Notes: generated from the sequence alone by a model not told the origin. Shown: positions 10,267 to 19,228, counted from the first letter of the stretch. The stretch: DNA of 64,000 bases from Alsobacter metallidurans (GCF_014636935.1 NZ_BMES01000001.1:847383-911382); one strand, 5' to 3'. Program-made: numbers and translations.

Positions 10267-10286
10267 GTTCCGTTTGGAACTTGTTC
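10267..10286. promoter_or_regulatory. Candidate MarR operator in divergent spacer
   Basis: GTTCC-GTTT-GGAAC at 10267-10280 is a perfect inverted repeat, and GAAC-TT-GTTC at 10277-10286 overlaps it. Both lie in the 10143-10376 spacer between the DppB-like gene (minus) and the MarR gene (plus). The position fits autoregulation and control of the importer. Arms are short, so this is a suggestion only. The rest of the spacer shows nothing else I can name. Confidence 0.35.
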
Positions 10287-10376
10287 TTCAGAATTGACGA
10301 GGCCCCGTCCTGCTGTCAAGTTTCAGTGTGAACCAGTTGGGCGGACGCAACGTCGCCCCGGGACGCCGCGAGACGC

Positions 10377-10922
10377 ATGCCGGAACCGCATCTCCACGCG
10401 CTGTCGAACGATCCGCTCGGGACCCCGTCGGGGCTCGACCCGTTGATCGCGCAGAAGCTATGGCGCAACCCGTGCTGGTTCTCCTTCCGCATCAACTACG
10501 TGGCCCTGCATTTCAATATCCCGGTCTATGGCTGGATCGAGAAGACCTTTGATCTCACCCGGCCCGAATTCGTGGTGCTGTACTCGCTCGGGCTGCAGGG
10601 CGGCGTCGCGGCGCGCGACATTTGCGCGTCCAGCGGCTTTCCGAAGCCCACGATCAGCCGCGCCATCCAGCAACTCCTGAAACGCAAGCTCATCAGCCGT
10701 GACGCCGACCCGCGCGATCACCGCAGCTATGTGTTGAACATCGCGGCGGCCGGCCGGAGCATCTTTGACGCAACCATGCCCGTGATGGTGGAGCGTGAGC
10801 GCACCATGCTGTCGCGGCTGACGCCGGGCGAGCGCTCCATGCTGTCCGAGCTGCTCGCCAAAGTCGTATTCGACACGCCGAACTGGCCAACCACGATCCA
10901 AGAAGGGGACAAGCCGACATGA
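10377..10922 (+). CDS. MarR family transcriptional regulator
   Basis: A 181-aa winged-helix regulator. The recognition region (ARDICASSGFPKPTISRAIQQLLKRKLISRDADPRDHRSYVLN, about residues 78-120) has the conserved wing pattern DPRDHRSY of MarR proteins. Its stop overlaps the start of the peptide-binding protein gene (ATGA at 10919), an unusual coupling of a regulator to a transport receptor. It diverges from the dipeptide importer operon and most likely controls both units in response to an imported or derived ligand. The ligand is unknown. Confidence 0.88.
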   Translation: MPEPHLHALSNDPLGTPSGLDPLIAQKLWRNPCWFSFRINYVALHFNIPVYGWIEKTFDLTRPEFVVLYSLGLQGGVAARDICASSGFPKPTISRAIQQLLKRKLISRDADPRDHRSYVLNIAAAGRSIFDATMPVMVERERTMLSRLTPGERSMLSELLAKVVFDTPNWPTTIQEGDKPT

Positions 10923-12517
10923 CGACTTCATTTGGACGGACCTTGCGTACGCTGTCGCTCGCGGCGCTGCTCGCCTCCACGGCCTCCGGCGCCGTGCTGG
11001 CCCAGACGCTCACCATCGGCGTGCGCGCCGGCCCCGCCTCCATGGACCCGCACTTCACCGCCACGGGCGTCCAGGCCGAGGCCGTGAAGCACGTGTTCGA
11101 CACGCTGGTGAAGTCCGGCGACGACCTGTCGCTGGAGCCTGGCCTCGCCGAGAGCTGGAAGGCCGTCGACAACACGACCTGGGAGTTCAAGCTCCGCAAG
11201 GGCGTGAAGTTTCACGACGGCTCGGACTTCACCGCCGAGGACGTGAAGTTCTCGATCGAGCGCATTCCCAATGTCACGGGCCCGAACCCCACCACCGTGT
11301 ATGTGCGCCGCGTGAAGGAGATCCAGATCCCGGGTCCGCTGACGCTGGTGATCAAGACGGACGGCCCGGCCCCGACCCTGCCGAACGACTTCATCCGACT
11401 GTTCGTGGTGTCGCACACGGCCGCCAAGGACTTCTCGACCAAGGACACGGCCGGCGAGGGCTTCAATTCCGGCAAGGCGACGGTCGGCACCGGCCCCTAC
11501 AAGTTCGTGTCCTGGACGCCGAAGGAGGAGATGGTTCTCGCCCGCTTCGACGGTTACTGGGGCGGCAAGGAGCCGTGGGAGAAGGTAATCCGGAAGGAGA
11601 TCCCCAACGACGCCGGCCGCGTCGCGCAGCTCAAGGCCGGACAGCTCGACCTCATCGCGCGCGTGCCCGCCGCCGACGTGCCGACCCTCGAGAAGGACAG
11701 CAAGCTCAAGGTCGTCAAGGCTGACAGCGTCTACCTGTTCAACGTCGAGTTCGACTTCCGCGAGAAGCCCGCCATGGTCTCCGCCAAGGACGGCTCGCCG
11801 CTGCCCAAGAACCCCTTCCTCGACCCGAAGGTGCGCGAAGCCTTCGATCTCGCGATTGACCGCGAGACGCTGGCCGAGATCGCCATGGAGGGGATGGGCA
11901 AGCCCGCCTCGCAGCTCGTCACCGAAACCATCTTCGGCTTCAACAAGAGCCTGAAGGTGACGAAGTCCGATCCCAAGAAGGCCAAAGCTCTGCTGGCTGA
12001 GGCCGGCTACCCGAACGGTTTCAAGGTCACGTTCAGCTACACCAACGACCGTCTGGCCGGCGACGGCGCGGTGGGCGCCACCATCGCGCAGATGCTGGCC
12101 TCCATCGGCATCGACGCGCAGGCCAATGGCGCCCCGGGCGCGGTGTTCTTCCCGGCCAAGCAGCGCGGCGACTACGGCCTCGCGATGTCAGGCTGGGGCA
12201 CGCTGACGGGCGAGGCCAACTACACGCTGGCCGGCCTGATGCACACCAACACGCCGGCCACCAAGATGGGCGGGTTCAACGTGCGCGGCTGGAGCAACCC
12301 GGCGCTCGACAAGCTGATCGACGACGCCGCCGTCGAGATGGACGTCGCCAAGCGCAAGGCGCTGCTGGAAGAAGCCAACGCCATCGTCGCCAAGGAGCGC
12401 CCGAGCCTCCCGATCGCCTCGCTGGTGACCGCCTGGGCCATGCAGAAAAGCAAGGTCACCATCGTGCCCCGCGCCGACGAGGACACGCTGGCGATGAACG
12501 TCAAGCCCGCCAAGTAA
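10919..12517 (+). CDS. Peptide ABC transporter substrate-binding protein (family 5)
   Basis: Periplasmic receptor of the importer encoded on the opposite strand, 532 aa. An n-region with Arg residues, a hydrophobic core (LSLAALLASTASGAVL) and AQ cleavage site near residue 28 form a Sec signal peptide. The mature part matches the DppA/OppA/NikA fold, with the early GPASMDPHFTATG and FKLRKGVKFHDGSDFTAEDV motifs. Start overlaps the MarR gene. A strong intrinsic terminator follows 21 bases after the stop. The true ligand could be a peptide or another small nitrogen compound; the peptidases in the divergent operon favour peptides. Confidence 0.94.
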   Translation: MTTSFGRTLRTLSLAALLASTASGAVLAQTLTIGVRAGPASMDPHFTATGVQAEAVKHVFDTLVKSGDDLSLEPGLAESWKAVDNTTWEFKLRKGVKFHDGSDFTAEDVKFSIERIPNVTGPNPTTVYVRRVKEIQIPGPLTLVIKTDGPAPTLPNDFIRLFVVSHTAAKDFSTKDTAGEGFNSGKATVGTGPYKFVSWTPKEEMVLARFDGYWGGKEPWEKVIRKEIPNDAGRVAQLKAGQLDLIARVPAADVPTLEKDSKLKVVKADSVYLFNVEFDFREKPAMVSAKDGSPLPKNPFLDPKVREAFDLAIDRETLAEIAMEGMGKPASQLVTETIFGFNKSLKVTKSDPKKAKALLAEAGYPNGFKVTFSYTNDRLAGDGAVGATIAQMLASIGIDAQANGAPGAVFFPAKQRGDYGLAMSGWGTLTGEANYTLAGLMHTNTPATKMGGFNVRGWSNPALDKLIDDAAVEMDVAKRKALLEEANAIVAKERPSLPIASLVTAWAMQKSKVTIVPRADEDTLAMNVKPAK

Positions 12518-12538
12518 GCCGAGATTTCGCTGCAACAC

Positions 12539-12568
12539 AAAGCCCGCGGTTCGCGCCGCGGGCTTTTT
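12539..12568 (+). terminator. Intrinsic terminator after the binding-protein gene
   Basis: AGCCCGCGG at 12541-12549 pairs perfectly with CCGCGGGCT at 12556-12564 around TTCGCG. The stem extends by flanking A and T pairs and is followed by a T run. It ends the MarR/binding-protein transcript and lies ahead of the convergent ABC exporter stop (12580). Confidence 0.9.
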
Positions 12569-12579
12569 CATTCGAGTGT

Positions 12580-14829
12580 TTATGCGGCGCTCGCGCCCGC
12601 GATGGCCTTGAGCACTTCGTCTTTAGGGCCGTCCGCGACGATGCGGCCACCGTCCATCCAGACCAGGCGGTCCACCAGTTGCAGCATGGGCGCACGGTGG
12701 GTGGACAGGATCAGCGTGCGGTCGCCGATGGCGGCGCGCAGGTCGCGCACGATGCGCACCTCCATGGTGTTGTCCATGGCGGCGGTGGGTTCGTCCAGCA
12801 CCAGCGCCCTTGGCGCGCCGAGCAGCGTGCGGGCCAGCATCACGGATTGCCGCTCTCCGCCCGAGAGCCGCTCGCCGCGCGGGCCAATGCGCATGCCGTA
12901 GCCGGCGGGATGGCGTGCCGCGAACTCGGCCACGCCCGATAGCGCCACGGCCTTTTCGAACGCCTCCGGATCCACGTCGTCCAGCCCGAAGCATACGGCG
13001 TTGCGCAGCATGTCGTCGAAGAGAGCTGAATCCTGGCGCATAAAGCCGAAATGGCGCCGGAGGGCGCCCGGCGACGCCTGCCTGATGTCGTGGCCGTCCA
13101 GCAGCACCGCGCCTTCCGTCGCGTCGTGGAGGCGCAGCATCAGCTTCAGCAGCGTGCTCTTTCCGCTTCCGGCCCGGCCGACGAAGCCGACCTTTTCGCC
13201 TGGCGCAATGGAGAGCGACACCCCTTTCAGCGCCGCGACCTGCTCGCCCGGATAGGTGAAATGGACGTCCTTGAACGCAAGTGCGCCCAGGATCGGGCGG
13301 GCCCCGGCCGTAGGGTCGCCGGCGCTTTCCTGAGTAGCCTTGAGGGCTTCCTCCACGGTTTTGGTGGACCGAAGGATCTGCATGAGCCGGTGTACGGTCG
13401 ACCCGATTGCGCTGACGGGCGAGATCATGCGGCCGATCAGCATGGTGGAGGCCGTGAGCGCGCCCATCGTCATGGCGCTCTCGCCGATCTGGTAGACGCC
13501 CACCACCAGCCCCACCACGACTGCGGCCTGCGATACCGTCATGGCGACGATGCCGGACGCGGCCCCATGCAGACGATTGAGGTGGCCCACATAGGCGGCC
13601 GCGTCCACGAGCCGCTCCCAGCGCCGCGTCAGCGGCCCGGCCGCGTCCGTGATCTTCACGGTTTCGAGCCCGGCCACGCTCTCCAGCAGGAGATTGGCCT
13701 GCGTGGCCATCAGGCGTGCGGCCTCGAGGGCGCGTTGCCCGCGCGCATCGCCCATGAGCTGCATGGCGTAGATCGGGAGGAGCGCCACGAGGGGAATCCA
13801 GGCGACCGGCCCCGCGATCGCGGCGAGCAGCGCCATCGCGAGCGCAAAGAACGGCACGTCGACCAGCACCGAAACCAGCAGCGCGGGCAGGAGTTGCGAC
13901 AGCGCCTCGATCTCCCGCAGGCCGGTCTGCACGCCGCCCGCCATGCGGGGCGCCTCATCGAGCTTCGCCCGGAGAATGCGGGCGTAAAGCCTCGCCTGAA
14001 CGGCTGCCGAAACGCTGAGCCCGACCGCGTCGCTGAGCTTCAAACGGACAATCCGCAGCGCAAGGTCGAAGCCGAGCGCGATGCACACTCCAATCGCCAG
14101 CGCCCACAGCGTCTCCCAGGCGAGATGAGGGATCACCCGGTCATACACAGCCTGGGAAAACACCGGCACGGCAAGGAGCAGCAGGTTGCTGACTAGGGCG
14201 GCGACGCAGACCTGCAACAGCCGTCCCATGTGGCGCTGGCGCATTTCATCGACGACCATGCGCAGCAGGCTCACGTGGCGTTCTGTCGATTGCATCTCGG
14301 CCGGGGCCGCGGGGTCCGTGACCGAAGGGTCGCGCTGCGGCGAAACGAAGAAGACGACGCCGCTGTGCTGCGCATTGAGCTCCGCAAGGCTCGCTTGCCG
14401 GTCCACGCCTGCGGTTCTGCAGGTAAAAACGTCCTTCAGCGGCCGGCCGGTGAGAATCGTGCTCGCCCCATCCTTGTCCATGATCACGCAGGGAAAGTCG
14501 CCCTCGATCAGGCTGGCCAGCCTGCGCTGCGCGAAGGACACCTCGATGCCACGTTCCCCCGCGGCCGCGACGAGTTCTTCCGGGGTCGCTCCCGCGCTCG
14601 GCTTGCGTCCATCGAACCAGCGCTGCCCGAACCACGAGTCGGCCACCGCATTCAGGTCGCCCAGCAGCGTTCCTCGCGCAGGCTCGCCCGCGCCGGGCGC
14701 CCCCATAGGCGCTACAGCGTCTTCGGCCGTCGCGGCAGGGGTCTTCGCGCGCCTGCCGGCTCGGCTTTTCCGTCCTGTCCAAAAGGGCATCGTCGTCCCG
14801 TCCGGCGCGGCCCGCTCCATCATGGGCAT
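12580..14829 (-). CDS. Type I secretion ABC transporter (permease-ATPase) with degenerate C39-like domain
   Basis: Inner-membrane exporter of the type I secretion system, 749 aa. A proline/alanine-rich lead (1-55) is followed by a peptidase-C39-like domain (about 80-180) that I judge inactive, because no catalytic Cys/His pattern is seen, as in LapB/HlyB-type exporters. A six-helix membrane domain follows (about 200-480). The nucleotide-binding domain has Walker A GRAGSGKST (551-559), signature LSGGE (655-659), Walker B ALVLDE (675-680) and switch His711. The start could be the ATG at 14829 or 14823. It diverges from the HlyD adaptor gene and should export the giant RTX protein at 19229-32926. 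Confidence 0.93.
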   Translation of the reverse strand: MPMMERAAPDGTTMPFWTGRKSRAGRRAKTPAATAEDAVAPMGAPGAGEPARGTLLGDLNAVADSWFGQRWFDGRKPSAGATPEELVAAAGERGIEVSFAQRRLASLIEGDFPCVIMDKDGASTILTGRPLKDVFTCRTAGVDRQASLAELNAQHSGVVFFVSPQRDPSVTDPAAPAEMQSTERHVSLLRMVVDEMRQRHMGRLLQVCVAALVSNLLLLAVPVFSQAVYDRVIPHLAWETLWALAIGVCIALGFDLALRIVRLKLSDAVGLSVSAAVQARLYARILRAKLDEAPRMAGGVQTGLREIEALSQLLPALLVSVLVDVPFFALAMALLAAIAGPVAWIPLVALLPIYAMQLMGDARGQRALEAARLMATQANLLLESVAGLETVKITDAAGPLTRRWERLVDAAAYVGHLNRLHGAASGIVAMTVSQAAVVVGLVVGVYQIGESAMTMGALTASTMLIGRMISPVSAIGSTVHRLMQILRSTKTVEEALKATQESAGDPTAGARPILGALAFKDVHFTYPGEQVAALKGVSLSIAPGEKVGFVGRAGSGKSTLLKLMLRLHDATEGAVLLDGHDIRQASPGALRRHFGFMRQDSALFDDMLRNAVCFGLDDVDPEAFEKAVALSGVAEFAARHPAGYGMRIGPRGERLSGGERQSVMLARTLLGAPRALVLDEPTAAMDNTMEVRIVRDLRAAIGDRTLILSTHRAPMLQLVDRLVWMDGGRIVADGPKDEVLKAIAGASAA

Positions 14830-14919
14830 CCGCCTTCTTTGGATTTGATTTTTTTATGCTTAACAATCCGTAAAGACGAGGCCGGTACCGTGGCGTTTCC
14901 GTTAAGCCGTGGATCGCCG
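14830..14919. promoter_or_regulatory. A/T-rich divergent promoter of exporter and adaptor
   Basis: The 90-base spacer between the ABC exporter (minus) and HlyD (plus) is far richer in A/T than its surroundings. It holds a TTTTTTTATGCTTAACA stretch (14849-14865). Read on the other strand this is TGTTAAGCATAAAAAAA, and TGTTAAGCAAAAA recurs at 32983 in the promoter region of the giant protein and tolC. A shared regulator site is possible. Confidence 0.45.
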
Positions 14920-16239
14920 ATGGCCCTTACAGACTCGAAACAAAAGACGCCGGCCGCTGCGCCGCTGCCGTTTCCACGCCAGACCGACCGAATCGCCAAG
15001 GGCTCCCAGACCATTTTCGTTGGCGCCAGCGCGGTTGGCCTCGCATCCTTTATCGCCTGGGCGAGCCTGACCTCGCTTGAAAAAGTCACGCGAGGGTCCG
15101 GGCGCGTGATCCCCCAGCTCCAGAACCAGACCGTGCAGCACTTCGAGGGCGGCATCCTCACCGAGATCCTGGTGCGGGAAGGCGAGACCGTCGAGAAGGG
15201 TGCGCCGCTGTTGCGCATCGAGAACAGCTTCTCGCGGGCCGAGCTGCAGCAAGCCAAGCTCGAGATCATGGCGCGCGAGGTCAAGCTGGCCCGCCTTGCC
15301 GCGGAGGCCAATGGCCAGCCGTTCACGCCGCCGACCGGCCTGGATGGGCCAGCGCGCACCTTCGCGGAACGCGAGCAGACGGTTTATGACAGCCGCCGCC
15401 TAACGCTCAACGAACAGATGGCGATTGTCGACGAGCAAAGCCGCCAGAAGCAGCTCGAGCTTTCCGAATTACGGTCACGCTGGACCAATACGGTGCGCGA
15501 ACGCGATCTCGTCAACCAGCGCGTCAAAAGCCTGAGGCGGCTCACCGAACTTGGGGCGGTGTCGTCCAACGACCTGCTCGAGGGCGAACGCGCCCTGCAG
15601 CAGATCGAAAGCCGCATGTCGGATCTCAGTCACGAGATCCCTCGGACCGAATCCGCTCTGGTGGAGCTGACGCGGCGTCGGAGCGAAACGGCGCTGCGCT
15701 TCGCGTCGGACGCTGAGAAAGAGCGCTCCGAGGTGGCCTTGCAGCAGGCAAAATTGCAGGAAAGCGCGCTCGCCTTGCAGGATCGGAGCCAGCGCTCGGA
15801 CGTGATCTCACCCATGAGCGGGGTGGTCAACAAGCTGTACGTCTCGACGGTGGGCGGCGTGGTCAAATCCGGCGAGCCGCTCGCCGTGCTGGTGCCGGTC
15901 GACTCCGCCATCGCGGTCGAGGCGCGGCTTTCCCCGTCCGACCGAGCCGAGGTTTGGCCCGGGCTGCCCGCCATCGTCAAGATCAGCGCCTACGACTACT
16001 CGGTGTACGGCGGCCTAAAGGGGCGCATTACCGAAGTCTCGCCGGATGCGCTGCAGGACGAGCGCGGGCAATCCTATTTCCGGGTTCGCCTGGAAGCCGA
16101 GAGCGGCGGCTTTGGTCCCGATCGGCCCGTGGTGCCCGGGATGACGGCGGATGTCGACATCCTTTCGGGCAAACGCACCATCCTGTCGACGCTGCTGCGG
16201 CCGGTGCGAAATCTGCGCGACAACGCCTTGCGCCAGTGA
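14920..16239 (+). CDS. HlyD family type I secretion periplasmic adaptor
   Basis: Membrane fusion protein linking the ABC exporter to the TolC-like outer-membrane protein, 439 aa. One N-terminal transmembrane helix (about 31-51) is followed by the first half of the lipoyl/barrel domain (GRVIPQLQNQTVQHFEGG, then EGETVEKGAPLLRI). A long Glu/Arg/Gln-rich alpha-helical hairpin spans about 115-300, and the barrel closes with VISPMSGVVNKLYV and PGMTADVDIL. The ATG at 14920 is chosen. A GTG at 14890 with GAGG eight bases upstream is a credible alternative adding ten residues. It converges on the PilZ gene. Confidence 0.94.
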   Translation: MALTDSKQKTPAAAPLPFPRQTDRIAKGSQTIFVGASAVGLASFIAWASLTSLEKVTRGSGRVIPQLQNQTVQHFEGGILTEILVREGETVEKGAPLLRIENSFSRAELQQAKLEIMAREVKLARLAAEANGQPFTPPTGLDGPARTFAEREQTVYDSRRLTLNEQMAIVDEQSRQKQLELSELRSRWTNTVRERDLVNQRVKSLRRLTELGAVSSNDLLEGERALQQIESRMSDLSHEIPRTESALVELTRRRSETALRFASDAEKERSEVALQQAKLQESALALQDRSQRSDVISPMSGVVNKLYVSTVGGVVKSGEPLAVLVPVDSAIAVEARLSPSDRAEVWPGLPAIVKISAYDYSVYGGLKGRITEVSPDALQDERGQSYFRVRLEAESGGFGPDRPVVPGMTADVDILSGKRTILSTLLRPVRNLRDNALRQ

Positions 16240-16266
16240 AGGGGCCGGGCTGCGTCCCGCCCCGCC

Positions 16267-16626
16267 CTAGGCGGCCGCCCTGCGTGCCAGGAGCTCGCCC
16301 AAGGCTTCCTCGCTGATAAGGTGGGACAGGCGCACGCCGTAGCCCAGCGGCGAGACGTTGACGATGTCGCCTTTGATCTCCAGGCCGGGAAGGTGCACCA
16401 CCACAGGGGCGCCGCGCCGGTCGAGAATGTAGCGCGAGGACTCGCGAAACAGGATCCCGCCACGGGACGCTTCGATGATCATGCCATCGATCGAGAATGC
16501 CTTTTCGGGCAATTCGAGCCGGGCCGCGATGCGGCAAGCGCTTCGCGGGTAGGCCCGCTTCACGGCGCTCTGGCCGTCGAAGAGCCGGGTGATGGCGGAG
16601 AGAATGGACGTGTTGCGGGCGTGCAT
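16267..16626 (-). CDS. PilZ domain protein, candidate cyclic-di-GMP sensor of the secretion locus
   Basis: A 119-aa single-domain protein. Arg24-x3-Arg28 (RAYPR) matches the RxxxR cyclic-di-GMP-binding motif. ExSxxG at Glu52-Ser54-Gly57 matches the second motif except for Glu in place of Asp/Asn. The later VNVSPLGYGVRLS fits the barrel. It starts 12 bases after the stop of the MotA/TolQ-like gene, with GAGG upstream, so it is the last gene of that operon. In PilZ proteins these residues wrap the dinucleotide. Here the likely role is to tie channel or exporter activity to cyclic-di-GMP, which is inference from position. Confidence 0.72.
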   Translation of the reverse strand: MHARNTSILSAITRLFDGQSAVKRAYPRSACRIAARLELPEKAFSIDGMIIEASRGGILFRESSRYILDRRGAPVVVHLPGLEIKGDIVNVSPLGYGVRLSHLISEEALGELLARRAAA

Positions 16627-16638
16627 GGTTGGCTTCCC

Positions 16639-18210
16639 TCAGGCCGAGCGTTCAGCCGGAGGCGCGAAGCGCTCCCGGGGTTCGTTGGCGTGCTGTCGGG
16701 CGATCAGCACAAAGGACGCAAAGGCATGCTCCATGGCCCGCGATACTTCGGTGAGGCCGTCCGTCAGGCCGTCCTGAAGCGATTGGCCGAGCACGCGCAG
16801 TTCGGAGGTGATCTCAGGCGAGGCGCTACGCGACATCGCGATCGTGGTGGCGCGCTGCTCTTCGGACAATCGCGCCAGCTCGCGTCCAATCTCTCTGACG
16901 ACGCCGTCCAGCGCGCTCGCGAGGTCGCCGACGCCGGCCGCCACCGAGCCGGCGATCTGGTCCGCCATCATGGGCTCTAGAGCCCGGGCCGAGGCGTCGG
17001 CCTGGACTTGACGTAGAATCGCGGCGCCATGCTCCTGCAAGCTCGCCATCGTCGCGAAGGCGTCCTGGTTTTCCAGCCGCTGCTCCTGCGCCATTCGGGC
17101 GATCTGCTCGAAGCCGTTGTTGACTGCGATGCGCAGCCCGGCTGTATGCCGAGAAACGTCCTCGCGCAGGGCCGCCACGTCCTGGCTCATCGCCTCGGTC
17201 CGTTGCAGGGCCTGCAGCGACGCACGGTCGTTCTCGGCAGCCTGGGTCAGCAGGCGGCACGTCCGCTCCAGCAGGTCCGCCTGGAAATCTTGGCGTTCGG
17301 AAACGCGGCGCAACGTCGTCGAGACCTGCGAAATCGCGTCGCCGGCTTGCGCGATGGCGACCGCGAGATCGCCCGACATGGCGGCCACATGCGGCAGCGC
17401 GGAGGCGTCGGAGCCGCCTGCGCCTTCGCTCTGGCGCGTCTCGATCTGCGCGATGCCGGCCAGCCAGCTCTCGAACTCCTCTTTCACGCCGTGAGCGGCC
17501 GTGCTCACGAACCGGCCGAACAGGCCCAGCATCAGCGATCCGAACAAGCCGAACAGCGAGCACGAGAAGCCGGTGGCCATGCCCACGAGCGGCGCCTCGA
17601 GATCGTGGATCAGCCGCTTGATCGAGTCCGCCGATGCGGAGTCGCCGTTGGCAAGCCCGCCGATGATGCCGCCGACCGAGCCGACCATTTCCATCAATCC
17701 GATGAAGGTGCCGATGAGGCCGAGAAACACGCTCAGGCCGGTCAGGTAGCCCATCAGCGAACGCTGGTGGGCCATGCGGGTGTCGATGGCGTTCAGCAGG
17801 TGCTGCATCGTCGCGATGGAGATGCGCATGTGCCGGGTGCGCAGCAACTCGTCCAGCGTCAGATCGAACACGTGGCCCAGGAGATCGGGCGAACGGTAGA
17901 CGACTCCCGGCGTCAGGCAGAGGCTGAGCCGACGCTGGCGCTGGTCGACATGCGGATCATGCCGCTCGCGTTGGATTTCGTCGTAGATGTCTTTGAGCGC
18001 CGCGAAGGCTTTCACGTCGTTGCGCAGCCCAAACAGGCTAATGATAGCCAGAATGGCGCCGAAGCCGAACACCCCGATGATCACCGTGTTGAGGTACGGG
18101 TTCGAGTTGATGCCGCTCATAATGAAGTGGTTTTGCCACAGCACCAATCCGACAAGGGCCGCGAAAACCAGCGCGATGCGAAGGAATTGGACGAGGATGA
18201 TTCTTTTCAT
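16639..18210 (-). CDS. MotA/TolQ/ExbB-like proton channel subunit (SiiB-like position)
   Basis: Inner-membrane protein, 523 aa, with four hydrophobic helices at about 6-26, 42-62, 153-175 and 207-235. The LGLIGTFIGL sequence in the third helix is the hallmark of the MotA/TolQ/ExbB family. The final ~270 residues are predicted long helices rich in Ala, Gln, Glu and Arg, far longer than in TolQ or ExbB, and may form a coiled coil. It lies between a MotB-like gene and a PilZ gene, in one operon with the giant RTX protein. In Salmonella SPI-4 the MotAB-like SiiA and SiiB form a proton-conducting complex that controls secretion of giant adhesin SiiE. This pair sits in the same context. Confidence 0.82.
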   Translation of the reverse strand: MKRIILVQFLRIALVFAALVGLVLWQNHFIMSGINSNPYLNTVIIGVFGFGAILAIISLFGLRNDVKAFAALKDIYDEIQRERHDPHVDQRQRRLSLCLTPGVVYRSPDLLGHVFDLTLDELLRTRHMRISIATMQHLLNAIDTRMAHQRSLMGYLTGLSVFLGLIGTFIGLMEMVGSVGGIIGGLANGDSASADSIKRLIHDLEAPLVGMATGFSCSLFGLFGSLMLGLFGRFVSTAAHGVKEEFESWLAGIAQIETRQSEGAGGSDASALPHVAAMSGDLAVAIAQAGDAISQVSTTLRRVSERQDFQADLLERTCRLLTQAAENDRASLQALQRTEAMSQDVAALREDVSRHTAGLRIAVNNGFEQIARMAQEQRLENQDAFATMASLQEHGAAILRQVQADASARALEPMMADQIAGSVAAGVGDLASALDGVVREIGRELARLSEEQRATTIAMSRSASPEITSELRVLGQSLQDGLTDGLTEVSRAMEHAFASFVLIARQHANEPRERFAPPAERSA

Positions 18211-18250
18211 GAAGTAGTCCGCCTATGCGGCTGAGGGGCGGGAACGGGCG

Positions 18251-19135
18251 TCATTTCACGCTCCCGTTGCGGCCTATGACGAGAACGAGATCCTGGGCGT
18301 CCGAGGTGGCGTCATCGCGGACCTCTACGACGATCCGGTTGGCGGGCAGGCCGATCTGGATGATGCGCTCGCGCACCAACATCGCCCGGTAATAGGCGCG
18401 GCGCCTTGCGTCGGTGGCGCCGGTGTTGGCCACGAACGCCGACGCCCGCACCACGAAGGAGCCCGCCTCAAAAAGCCGCGCGTAATTCTGGAGCGCGTTG
18501 GAGCCTATCTGGTCGAGCTGGACCGCGCCATTTTTGAAGACGATCTTCAGGCCATCGCCAGCCTCGGTGAGGCTTGCGGGCTTTTCCCGCGGCGCTTCGG
18601 TTGGGAGAGCTTCATTCTGGATGACTTTGTCGCGGCCGGCGCCCTGCAATGCGGCCTCATCCCGAAGCGGCAAGCTGGCGATTTGGGGACCTCCCGGCGT
18701 GACGGCGTCGGCCGGCGTCGGTCCCGGCGCGGGACTTGAAGGAAGCGTCGGCGCCCCCGAAGCGAAGGTCGGCAGGGCTGGCGCGATGGGCGTGCGAGCA
18801 GGCTCCGGCACGGGAGCCGGTTGCTCGGCTGCTCGGGCGAGGGCTGTCGCGCCCGGAGTTGGCGGCGGCTGTGTCGGGTGCGCCAGCTTCTCCTTCAAGG
18901 CCTCGATCACGGCTTGCCGAAGCGCCTCGGGCGTTCTCGCGTCAAGGGCCGATGTATCGATGTTCATAGCTTGGGCGACGCCGGCGACGACGTTCTTGGA
19001 GACATTCTGTGAGAGCGTGAACACCACGATGCCGAGCACCATCATCACGAAGGTGAGCACCATCAGCATGGTGGTCAGCGCATCGACGTAGCCCGGCCAG
19101 TAGTTTTCCTCTTCGCCGCTCGCTGCTCCCGCCAT
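18251..19135 (-). CDS. MotB/OmpA-like inner-membrane protein (SiiA-like position)
   Basis: A 294-aa protein with one N-terminal membrane helix (about 14-41). YWPGYVDALTTMLMVLTF matches the MotB pattern, with Asp18 placed like the proton-carrying Asp of MotB. A Pro/Ala-rich linker (about 87-165) follows. The C-terminal part (about 185-290) resembles a divergent OmpA/MotB peptidoglycan-binding domain (ARRRAYYRAMLVRERIIQIGLPANRIVV). It starts 93 bases after the giant RTX gene and is 40 bases ahead of the MotA-like gene. With that partner it should form a cell-wall-anchored proton channel acting on type I secretion or adhesin release. Confidence 0.82.
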   Translation of the reverse strand: MAGAASGEEENYWPGYVDALTTMLMVLTFVMMVLGIVVFTLSQNVSKNVVAGVAQAMNIDTSALDARTPEALRQAVIEALKEKLAHPTQPPPTPGATALARAAEQPAPVPEPARTPIAPALPTFASGAPTLPSSPAPGPTPADAVTPGGPQIASLPLRDEAALQGAGRDKVIQNEALPTEAPREKPASLTEAGDGLKIVFKNGAVQLDQIGSNALQNYARLFEAGSFVVRASAFVANTGATDARRRAYYRAMLVRERIIQIGLPANRIVVEVRDDATSDAQDLVLVIGRNGSVK

Positions 19136-19228
19136 ACTCGAACCGCCACCGTCCTAAACCAGTAGGGTTATTTGAATTGATAATGGTTAAGACGCCGTGA
19201 GCGCGGCCGTTGGCCGGTCGCGCCTGGC

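Noticed and set aside
14230-14889. 230-residue N-terminal extension of the HlyD frame
   Set aside because: This stretch is antisense to the ABC exporter gene and lacks similarity to adaptors; the membrane helix follows normally after 14920.
19195-19223. Hairpin after the giant gene stop as an intrinsic terminator
   Set aside because: The stem needs a four-base bulge and has no T tract; the MotB-like gene that follows is probably cotranscribed.
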